From a virus: a stretch of DNA of 22,014 nt. A program made the position numbers and the translations under genes. Every line of letters begins with the position of its first letter. Within the stretch, counting starts at the first letter, position 1. Under the pieces are notes generated by a model. That model had not been told where the DNA came from, searched no databases, and worked only from the letters and a program-made list of their open reading frames with translations. Positions 8,233-14,714 of this stretch are shown piece by piece. Where the stretch lies: positions 1 through 22,014 of the IMG/VR virus record IMGVR_UViG_3300031951_001337. One strand, written 5' to 3'.

Positions 8233-9252
8233 ATGGCTTTTGCCAATTCCAGTATCAGCGACATCATTGCTACGACCATCCAGAGCCGTAGTGGTGAACT
8301 CGCTGACAACGTGACGAACAACAATGCGTTGCTTCGTCGCCTCAAGGAGCGTGGGAACGTCAAGACGTTCTCGGGCGGTAACGTGATTTTGCAGGAAATC
8401 ATGTACACCGACCCGACCACGAACAACACCAACTCGTACAGCGGCTATGAAGTGCTGAATGTTGGTCAGAACTCGCCCATTTCGGCGGCGCAGTTCTCCA
8501 TCACGCAGTACGCTTCTGCTGTGACCATTTCGGGTCTGGAAATGATCCAGAACTCGGGCAAGGAGGCCATCATTGACCTCCTCGACGGTCGCATGGAAGT
8601 TGCCGAGGCGCAGTTGGCGAACCGCATCAGCGGCGACCTTTACGGCGACGGCACGGGCAACGCGGGCAAGAACCTGACGGGTCTTGCTGCGGCTGTGCCG
8701 GATGACCCGACCACCGGAACCTACGGCGGCATCAACCGCGCCGTGTGGACTTTCTGGCAGTCGGTTCGCTACCGTGGTGTCACCGATGGTGGCGCGGCGG
8801 TGTCGGCTTCCAACATCCAGCAGTACATGGACGCGCTGGCGGTGCAGTTGATCCGTGGTACGGATAAGCCCGACCTCATCGTGGCTGACAACAACTACTA
8901 CCGTCTGTACCTCCAGTCGTTGCAGGCCATCCAGCGTATCTCGGACTCCGGTTCGGGCATGGCTGGCGCGGGCTTCGCTTCGCTGAAGTACTACGGTGCT
9001 GGCATGGCGTCCGATGTCGTGCTGGACGGTGGTATCGGTGCTTCGTCGTACAACAACGGCGCGGGCAACGCGAACCACATGTGGTTCCTCAACACCAAGT
9101 ACCTGCACTTCCGTCCCCACAAGGATCGGAACTTCGTCCCCATCGGTGGCGAGCGGCAGGCGGTCAATCAGGATGCCGTCGTGAAACTGATCGGCTGGGC
9201 TGGCAATCTGACCTGCTCCGGTTCGCAGTTTCAGGGCGTCCTCATCGCTTAA
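8233..9252 (+). CDS. Major capsid protein (HK97-like fold expected)
   Basis: This is the main shell protein, 339 residues. It starts at ATG 8233 behind CAGGAG (8220-8225). It begins 'MAFANSSISDIIATTIQSRS' and has 'NNALLRRLKERGNVKTFSGG' and the helix-like 'NSGKEAIIDLLDGRMEVAEA'. The C-terminal part is 'KYLHFRPHKDRNFVPIGGER' and 'VKLIGWAGNLTCSGSQFQG'. This arrangement is typical of major capsid proteins in podovirus-like phages with a separate scaffold. There is no N-terminal protease-cleaved domain, which fits the separate scaffold gene. Oddly, four of the six ACGT tetramers of the window lie at 8309-8384 near its 5' end. Confidence 0.95.
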   Translation: MAFANSSISDIIATTIQSRSGELADNVTNNNALLRRLKERGNVKTFSGGNVILQEIMYTDPTTNNTNSYSGYEVLNVGQNSPISAAQFSITQYASAVTISGLEMIQNSGKEAIIDLLDGRMEVAEAQLANRISGDLYGDGTGNAGKNLTGLAAAVPDDPTTGTYGGINRAVWTFWQSVRYRGVTDGGAAVSASNIQQYMDALAVQLIRGTDKPDLIVADNNYYRLYLQSLQAIQRISDSGSGMAGAGFASLKYYGAGMASDVVLDGGIGASSYNNGAGNANHMWFLNTKYLHFRPHKDRNFVPIGGERQAVNQDAVVKLIGWAGNLTCSGSQFQGVLIA

Positions 9253-9264
9253 AGGGAGATCATC

Positions 9265-9753
9265 ATGCCTGTTTCTACTTCGGGAATCATTGGCGTTGCT
9301 CTGGGCGATGTCAGCCCTACGGCAACTTTTCAGGTCGGCACGGTGGTCAATCTGGATGATGGCGGTCAGGCCATGTTTGTTCAGGCGGCTTCTGACATTT
9401 CGCAGTTCGCTGCGGTGTCCGTCCGTTCGGACGAAACGGCTGTCCCGCTCACCACGACCAACGCTGCCAACAGCAAGCGTGTCGCTTTCGCGCAGGCTTC
9501 GATTGCCTCTGCCCAGTACGGGTGGGTGCAGTTGGGTGGCGTGGTCAAGGTCAACCTGCTGACTGGTTGCGCTCCGAATGTCCCCCTGTTCACCACGGCG
9601 ACTGCCGGGTGTCTGGATGACGCTACGGTGTCGGGCAACGGTGTGGGCCTTGTGGTCGGCGTGACCAACGCGGGTAGCACCGCGTCGGGTACGACGGCTC
9701 TGACCTGCATCGCGGCCTATCCGCACATCAGCGGCGGCGCAGGCGCGGTGTAA
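9265..9753 (+). CDS. Probable capsid decoration protein
   Basis: The gene follows the capsid gene directly, with GGGAG at 9254-9258 before ATG 9265. The 162-residue product is rich in Ala, Val, Thr and Gly with almost no charge, which suggests an all-beta surface protein. Segments such as 'RVAFAQASIASAQYGWVQLG' and 'NGVGLVVGVTNAGST' are of the kind seen in small proteins after the capsid gene in many phages. These are generally considered head decoration or stabilisation proteins. There is no enzymatic motif. The TAATG overlap couples it to the DUF115-like gene. Confidence 0.75.
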   Translation: MPVSTSGIIGVALGDVSPTATFQVGTVVNLDDGGQAMFVQAASDISQFAAVSVRSDETAVPLTTTNAANSKRVAFAQASIASAQYGWVQLGGVVKVNLLTGCAPNVPLFTTATAGCLDDATVSGNGVGLVVGVTNAGSTASGTTALTCIAAYPHISGGAGAV

Positions 9754-10529
9754 TGCACCCGGTGGAGATCACGGTTCAGGCGGCGGGTACACCGGAAGAA
9801 CTGGTGGGCAATATCCGTTCCGCTCTGGGCCGTGGCCTCCCCGAATTGCAGACCGTTCCTTTCACGCACGATGGGACTTTCGTTTGCGTAGCCTCGGGCT
9901 GGTCGATGCCCGACTTCGTGGACGAAATCCGCGCTCACAAAGCCTGTGGGCGTCCCATCGTGGCTGTGAAAGCCGCGCACGACTTCTTGATGGAGCGCGG
10001 CATCGTCCCCGACCTGTGGGTCAATCTTGACCCACGGGATCGGCGGGACGGTATCCAGAAGGCGAATGACCACACGGTGTATCTGGTCGCCTCGCGTTGC
10101 CCCCCGGTCATCTTCGACCACCTTCAGGGGCGCAATGTGGTGCTGTGGCATTCGTGGTCGGCGGGGCCGGAACATGACTCCCTGCCTCCCGGCAAGATTG
10201 CGATTGGTGGCGGCACGACCTCGGGTCTGCGGGCCATCAACATCGGCTACACCCTCGGGTTCCGCAAGTTCGTGTTGTACGGCTACGATTCGTGCAACCG
10301 TGCGGATGGGGTGAAGCGTTTCACGGGTGCGATGACAGGCCCGACCATCGACATCCATGTTGGACACACGGGCAAGAAGTTCATCTGTAACATGGCGATG
10401 GCTCAACAGGCCACGGAGTTCCAGAAACTGTTCGCTGTGATGGCTGACCTGCAACTTGACATCAAGGGGCCGGGACTGCTGGCGGCGATCATGGAAGCGC
10501 GTAAACACTTGGCGGCAGACGCCGCGTAG
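9753..10529 (+). CDS. DUF115 / MptE-Maf-like protein (putative transferase)
   Basis: The 258 residues match the DUF115 pattern. Residues 66-95 read 'GRPIVAVKAAHDFLMERG' followed by 'IVPDLWVNLDPR'; 'PD.....DP' is the signature. Residues 151-181 read 'IGGGTTSGLRAINIGY' then 'TLGFRKFVLYGYDSC', matching the family's 'GGGSV...A...A..LGF..I.L.G.D'. The usual N-terminal 'GPSL' is replaced by 'SGWSM' (48-52). Known members are archaeal 6-hydroxymethylpterin pyrophosphokinase (MptE) and Maf factors that transfer nonulosonic acid to flagellin. In a capsid operon, glycan transfer to a virion protein is an attractive inference, not a demonstrated function. There is no signal peptide or membrane segment, so it acts in the cytoplasm. 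It lies in a TAATG overlap with the decoration gene. Confidence 0.8.
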   Translation: MHPVEITVQAAGTPEELVGNIRSALGRGLPELQTVPFTHDGTFVCVASGWSMPDFVDEIRAHKACGRPIVAVKAAHDFLMERGIVPDLWVNLDPRDRRDGIQKANDHTVYLVASRCPPVIFDHLQGRNVVLWHSWSAGPEHDSLPPGKIAIGGGTTSGLRAINIGYTLGFRKFVLYGYDSCNRADGVKRFTGAMTGPTIDIHVGHTGKKFICNMAMAQQATEFQKLFAVMADLQLDIKGPGLLAAIMEARKHLAADAA

Positions 10530-10538
10530 GAGATTGAC

Positions 10539-10895
10539 ATGGCTTTTCCCTCACAGATTCTCGGTTCGGGCAATGCCGCCGCTTCGTCCATCGCCATCAC
10601 GGGCGAGGTCACGGCGTCGGTGACGGCTGCGGGTACGACCGCTGCTGATGCCACGGTGGTTTCGGCCCCCAATGTGCGTGTGGCGACCGCTGCGGCGTCC
10701 ACGGGCATCCGTGTGCCGCCTGCGGAGACGGGTGCGCTCATGTTCATCCGCAACGACGGCGCGAACACCGTGACGGTGTACCCGGCGACGGGTGGAACCA
10801 TCAACGGTTCGGCCTCGACCACCATCGCGGCGGCGAAGGCGGCTCTGCTGCTCGGCACTAGCCCGACCACTTGGGTGTCTCTGGCGGGCGCATGA
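10539..10895 (+). CDS. Small beta-rich virion protein, copy 1 of a tandem pair
   Basis: The 118-residue protein is rich in Ala, Thr, Val and Gly, and begins at ATG 10539 behind AGGAG (10528-10532). It aligns along its whole length with the next gene product. Shared blocks are 'LGSG' near the start, 'VxAAGT.A..AT' around 29-40, 'PPAETGALMFIRNDGA' (about 60-75), 'TVYPATGGTIN' (about 78-88) and a final 'W.SL.G'. The 'ETGAL.FI.N.GA' to 'TVYP..G..IN' segment is common in small phage virion proteins. I infer a decoration or minor head role from composition and location. The stop overlaps the next start (ATGA). Confidence 0.78.
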   Translation: MAFPSQILGSGNAAASSIAITGEVTASVTAAGTTAADATVVSAPNVRVATAAASTGIRVPPAETGALMFIRNDGANTVTVYPATGGTINGSASTTIAAAKAALLLGTSPTTWVSLAGA

Positions 10896-11254
10896 CGCTG
10901 CCTAGCCGGGTTCTCGGCAGCGGCATATCGGGCCTGTCCACGGTCGCCATCTGCGGCGATGGGCAGGACGATGTGGTTGCTGCCGGGACTTCGGCGGGTA
11001 ACGCAACGCAGTTGGTTGCGATTATGACCTCGGTGGACACCACGCCAAACGGGTCAGGCGTGAAGTTGCCCAAAGCAGAAACGGGTGCGTTGGTGTTCAT
11101 ATCGAACAGCGGCGCACATTCGTTGACGGTGTATCCCCAGACAGGGGACACCATCAACAACACGACATCGGCGGTGATTGCACAAAATCACTCGTCGTTG
11201 TATTTCGGGATCGCAAACAGCGGGTGGTACTCGCTGAACGGTCAACGCTCATAA
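10892..11254 (+). CDS. Small beta-rich virion protein, copy 2 of a tandem pair
   Basis: The start is ATG 10892 in the ATGA overlap; an in-frame GTG at 10871 lies inside the previous gene and is less likely. The 120 residues share with copy 1 the blocks 'LGSG', 'VAAGTSAGNAT', 'LPKAETGALVFISNSGAHS' and 'LTVYPQTGDTIN', plus the closing 'W.SLNG'. Between blocks the two differ strongly, so the duplication is old. A pair of this kind could occupy two distinct positions on the capsid surface, or one could have specialised. No enzymatic motif is visible. Confidence 0.78.
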   Translation: MTLPSRVLGSGISGLSTVAICGDGQDDVVAAGTSAGNATQLVAIMTSVDTTPNGSGVKLPKAETGALVFISNSGAHSLTVYPQTGDTINNTTSAVIAQNHSSLYFGIANSGWYSLNGQRS

Positions 11255-11272
11255 TCCCCACAGGAGAAAAGC

Positions 11273-11803
11273 ATGGCTCTTGACAGCGACATCAACAACG
11301 CAGACTCCCAACTTCATGTCGAGTTCTATCTGCGCGAGGACGGCCCGAGCGCGGGTCAGACCTATGTGCGTATCCAAGCCCCCGGCGACAAGACCAATGT
11401 GGTTGACCAGCCGCTGCGGGAGGATCACAAGGCCCGGTTCCCCCGTCAGTATTTGCACTTCCAGATTCAGCAGAACGAGGGTGCGGCATCGACCATCGGG
11501 ACGCCGCTTACCGACTGGTTCAAGGCTGCGCCCGAGGAAATCACCCGCGATCAGATTGCGGAACTTGGCATCCTCAAGTTTGTGACCGTCGAGCAGTTGG
11601 CGTTGGCCTCTGACTCGCAGTTGCAGCGCGTCGGGATGGGTGGCGTTGGCCTGCGCGAGCGGGCGCGGATGTATCTGAACCGCAAGAACCGTCAGGAATC
11701 CTCTGCGGAACTTGAGGAAACGAAGGCGCAGTTAGTTGCGCTTCAGCAGCAGATGGCTGAACTGCTCGCGGAGAAGCGGCGCGGCAGACCGCCGAAGGAG
11801 TAA
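11273..11803 (+). CDS. Conserved phage head-module protein with coiled-coil C-terminus
   Basis: The 176-residue protein starts at ATG 11273, preceded by CAGGAG (11260-11265). Its first half contains 'NNADSQLHVEFYLREDGP' and 'VRIQAPGDKTNVVDQPLRED', patterns I associate with a conserved, uncharacterised protein encoded between capsid and adaptor genes in podovirus-like phages. Residues about 95-135 ('ITRDQIAELGILKFVTVEQL' to 'GVGLRERARMYL') look like a small helical domain. The last 40 residues form a Glu/Gln/Leu helix ending in 'KRRGRPPKE', an AT-hook-like tail that could touch DNA. Its exact role is unknown; a minor head or vertex protein is likely from position. Confidence 0.75.
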   Translation: MALDSDINNADSQLHVEFYLREDGPSAGQTYVRIQAPGDKTNVVDQPLREDHKARFPRQYLHFQIQQNEGAASTIGTPLTDWFKAAPEEITRDQIAELGILKFVTVEQLALASDSQLQRVGMGGVGLRERARMYLNRKNRQESSAELEETKAQLVALQQQMAELLAEKRRGRPPKE

Positions 11804-11806
11804 GAC

Positions 11807-12718
11807 ATGGCGACGATGCTTGAACTCATCCAGCAGTCTACCCGTGAACTCGGCATCCCCACGCCGACCACGGTAGCGGGCAACAACAGCCAAGATGTCG
11901 TGCAGTTGCTCGCGCTGATGAACGCCTGCGGGTATGAGTTGATGCGTCGGGCCGACTGGCAGGGGCTGACCAAGCAGCATACCTTCTACACCGAAGCCCT
12001 CACGACCACGGGGACTTGGACGGATACCGCGTACACCATCACCGGGATTCCCTCGACGGCTACGCTGTCAACAGACTATCAAGTGCAGGGCGTCGGCATC
12101 CCGAATGCCACCTACATCATGTCGGTGGACTCGCTCACGCAGGTCACGCTGAACTATCAGCCGACCGAAGCACAGACGGGCGGCGCGTTGGTGTTCCAGA
12201 AGGTCAAGTACGACCTGCCGTCCGACTACTACAGCACGGTCAACCGGACGCATTGGGACAAGAGCAAGCGTTGGGAAATGCTCGGCCCCGAGAGCGCACA
12301 GCAATGGGAATGGCTCCTGTCGGGGTATATCTCGACCGGGCCGCGCATCCGTTGGCGCATCTTCGGGCGGCAGTTCCAGATTTGGCCCGGCATGAACGCG
12401 GGCGAACTGCTCGGTTTCGAGTACCGCAGCAACGCATGGGCCGAGAGCGTGGCGGGGGTTGCCAAGACCTCGTTGACGGCTGATGACGATACCTGCATCT
12501 ACTCGGATCGCCTCATGGTCTTGGGTACGAAACTCAAGTATTTCGAGGCGAAGGGCTTTGACACGACCGCCATCTACCGCGACTACCTGATGGAACTTGA
12601 AACCGCCATCGGTCAGGACACCGCATCGCCCAACCTGTCGTTTGCCCCGAGGCCGGGAACGGTTCTCATCGGCTACGACAACATCCCCGACAGCGGATAC
12701 GGGACTGACTCGCAGTAA
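11807..12718 (+). CDS. Head-tail adaptor-like protein
   Basis: The 303-residue protein begins with a helical segment 'TMLELIQQSTRELGIPTP' followed by 'QDVVQLLALMNACGYELMRR', a start typical of podovirus adaptors (tail tubular A-like or gp4-like) that bind under the portal. The middle is beta-rich ('YQVQGVGIPNATYIMSVDSL'). The C-terminal helical part 'YSDRLMVLGTKLKYFEAKGF' (from residue 232) is also usual in this group. It lies before the nozzle gene, as expected for an adaptor, and is joined to it by a TAATG overlap. The start is three bases after the previous stop. The assignment rests on pattern and gene order. Confidence 0.75.
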   Translation: MATMLELIQQSTRELGIPTPTTVAGNNSQDVVQLLALMNACGYELMRRADWQGLTKQHTFYTEALTTTGTWTDTAYTITGIPSTATLSTDYQVQGVGIPNATYIMSVDSLTQVTLNYQPTEAQTGGALVFQKVKYDLPSDYYSTVNRTHWDKSKRWEMLGPESAQQWEWLLSGYISTGPRIRWRIFGRQFQIWPGMNAGELLGFEYRSNAWAESVAGVAKTSLTADDDTCIYSDRLMVLGTKLKYFEAKGFDTTAIYRDYLMELETAIGQDTASPNLSFAPRPGTVLIGYDNIPDSGYGTDSQ

Positions 12719-14295
12719 TGGCTAGCCCTCGTCGCCGTCGCCTTGTTCAGCGCACGACCAACAATGTGGCGTCCCTGCCTGCCCCTGTGGGCGGGTGGAA
12801 CGCCCGTGATGCGTTGGCGAACATGGCTCCGACCGATGCGGTGACGCTCGACAACCTGTTCCCGGGCGTGTCCAGCGTGTCGTTGCGCGGCGGGTATGTG
12901 AACCACGCAACGGGGATGTCGGGGCAGGTCGAAACGCTGATGACCTTCAACGGCGGGGCGACGGATCGGATGTTCGCCATCGCGTCGGGCAGCGTCTACG
13001 ATGTGACGAGCGCGGGCGCGGTCGGTTCGCCTGTCGTGACGGGCCTGACCAACTCCCGGTGGGAGTCTGCCAACATCACGACTTCGGGCGGTTCGTTCAT
13101 GTACATGGCAAACGGGGTGGACTCCCCCCGCCTGTACAACGGATCGACGTGGACAACCATCACGGGCGCGTCCTCGCCTGCCATTACCGGGGTCACGACC
13201 TCAACGCTGCACAGCCCGACGCTGTTCAAGAATCGGATGTGGTTCTTGCAGCAGGACACGCTCAAGGCGTGGTATCTGCCGACTTCCAGCGTCGGCGGGG
13301 CGGCGAATGTCCTTGACCTGTCTGCTGTGGCGCGGCTCGGCGGCAGTCTGGTCGCTATGGCGACATGGACGATTGACGCCGGGTATGGCGTGGATGACAA
13401 CCTTGTGTTCGTCACGGATCAGGGCGAAATCATCGTCTACCGTGGTACAGACCCGTCGAGCGCGGCGACTTGGGCGTTGATTGGCATCTGGGTGGTAGGT
13501 GCGCCTGTTGCTGACCATCGTGGGCTGACGAAGTACGGTGGCGACCTGCTCATCCTGACGCTGGACGGGCTTATGCCGCTCGCCTCGGCCCTTCAGTCCT
13601 CGCGCCTTGACCCGCAGGTAGCCCTGTCGGACAAGATTCAGGGCGCGTTTGCGGCGGCTACGCGCACCTACAAGGGCAATTTCGGGTGGGCGGTGCTGTA
13701 CAACCCCCTGAACAATGCCCTTATCGTCAATGTCCCGGTCGGGGTGGGGTCGCAGCAGCAGTTCGTGATGAACAACATCACGAAGGCGTGGTGTCGGTTC
13801 ACGGGCTGGCCTGCGAACTCATGGACTTTGCTCGACTCGACCCCCTATTTCGGCGGGGACGGGGTGGTGGCGAAGGCGTGGACAACCGAAAGCGGGGCAA
13901 ACGGCTATGCCGACAACGGGGCGGCGATTGCCACCCGGGCGTTGCAGGCGTTCAACTACTTTGAGACACGCGGGGTGGTGAAACAGTTCACCCGTGGGCG
14001 TCCGACCATCTACAGCAACGGTACGCCTGCCATCAACATCGGCATCAATGTGGACTTTCAGACCGCCGACCTTGTGGGGCCGCTGTCGTTTTCGGCCACC
14101 TCCTACGGGCTGTGGGATGTGGGGCTGTGGGATCAGGCCATCTGGGGGTCGGACTTGGTGGTATCCAACAACCTTGTAGGGTTGCAGGGCATTGGGTATT
14201 GTGGGGCGGTGAACTTCAACAGCAGCAGCAAAAACCTGTCGTTGGAGTGGGCGTCCACCGACATCGTGTACCAACTCGGATGGGCGGGCGTATAA
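12718..14295 (+). CDS. Tail nozzle/hub protein, propeller-like (P22 gp10 type)
   Basis: The 525-residue protein has a basic start (SPRRRRLVQ) and the motif 'PAPVGGWNARDALANM' at about residues 21-36, then 'LDNLFPGVSSVSLRGGY'. These openings are usual for the beta-rich tail proteins of podovirus-like phages that correspond in place and size to P22 gp10 (472 residues). Repeating short strands with Asp/Asn/Gly turns ('MYMANGVDSPRLYNGSTW', 'DNLVFVTDQGEIIVYRGTD') fit a beta-propeller. It would extend the portal-adaptor tube and carry the fibres. One of the six ACGT sites lies here (13147-13150). The 3' end overlaps the acetyltransferase start by 16 bases. Confidence 0.8.
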   Translation: MASPRRRRLVQRTTNNVASLPAPVGGWNARDALANMAPTDAVTLDNLFPGVSSVSLRGGYVNHATGMSGQVETLMTFNGGATDRMFAIASGSVYDVTSAGAVGSPVVTGLTNSRWESANITTSGGSFMYMANGVDSPRLYNGSTWTTITGASSPAITGVTTSTLHSPTLFKNRMWFLQQDTLKAWYLPTSSVGGAANVLDLSAVARLGGSLVAMATWTIDAGYGVDDNLVFVTDQGEIIVYRGTDPSSAATWALIGIWVVGAPVADHRGLTKYGGDLLILTLDGLMPLASALQSSRLDPQVALSDKIQGAFAAATRTYKGNFGWAVLYNPLNNALIVNVPVGVGSQQQFVMNNITKAWCRFTGWPANSWTLLDSTPYFGGDGVVAKAWTTESGANGYADNGAAIATRALQAFNYFETRGVVKQFTRGRPTIYSNGTPAINIGINVDFQTADLVGPLSFSATSYGLWDVGLWDQAIWGSDLVVSNNLVGLQGIGYCGAVNFNSSSKNLSLEWASTDIVYQLGWAGV

Positions 14296-14714
14296 TCACA
14301 GGCGCACCCGTTGGTGCGTGGGTTGCAGGAGTTTTAGGACGAGGCTACTTCGCGGAAAGGTCGCAAGCGATTGGGCTGGAGCGTGATGGCATCCAAGCGG
14401 GTGTCATCTACGAGGACTGGTCAGGGCGCAGTATCGTGTGCCACATCGCAATCGCAGGGCGGCTCACATCATGCTTTGTGGCAGCAATTTTTGACTATCC
14501 GTTTCGGGTTTGCGGCGTTGAGAAAATCATCGCCCCTATCTTGAGTGGAAATGCCAAAGCGTTGCGGCTAGTCAAGAACATGGGCTTTGTCGAGGAAGCG
14601 CGGTTGCGGTTCAGCGATGAAGATTTGTGCATGATGACGATGAATCGGGATCAATGCCGATTCTTGGAAGCGAAGTATGTCAAAAAAGTCTCCGGCTCCT
14701 CCTCCGGCTCCTGA
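14280..14714 (+). CDS. GNAT-type N-acetyltransferase
   Basis: The earliest sensible start is ATG 14280, inside the end of the tail gene, giving 144 residues; the frame further upstream is only tail-gene DNA. Diagnostic parts are 'QAGVIYEDWSGRSIVCHIAI' (39-58, the central strands), 'FDYPFRVCGVEKIIAPI' (71-87) and 'SGNAKALRLVKNMGFVEEAR' (89-108), the last being the GNAT C-terminal signature with an Asn and a Gly-Phe. The usual acetyl-CoA loop Q/RxxGxG/A is not clear. Phage GNATs of this type often sit between tail and ejection genes; substrates are unknown. It could modify a virion or host protein. The 3' end overlaps the next gene by 38 bases. Confidence 0.82.
   Translation: MGGRIITGAPVGAWVAGVLGRGYFAERSQAIGLERDGIQAGVIYEDWSGRSIVCHIAIAGRLTSCFVAAIFDYPFRVCGVEKIIAPILSGNAKALRLVKNMGFVEEARLRFSDEDLCMMTMNRDQCRFLEAKYVKKVSGSSSGS

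Noticed and set aside
7894-9726. Very long open frame (610 codons) on the minus strand opposite the scaffold and capsid genes
   Set aside because: It is the antisense shadow of two well-supported genes, has an Arg/Val/His-rich composition unlike real proteins here, and arises from the codon bias of the + strand.
14291-14296. Perfect TATAAT at the end of the tail nozzle gene as a promoter
   Set aside because: No acceptable -35 lies at 16-18 bases, it falls downstream of the acetyltransferase start at 14280, and it simply spells Val-stop of the tail gene.
14303-14318. Hairpin CGCACC-CGTT-GGTGCG as a terminator
   Set aside because: The stem is only six pairs, has no following T-run, and lies within the acetyltransferase coding region.
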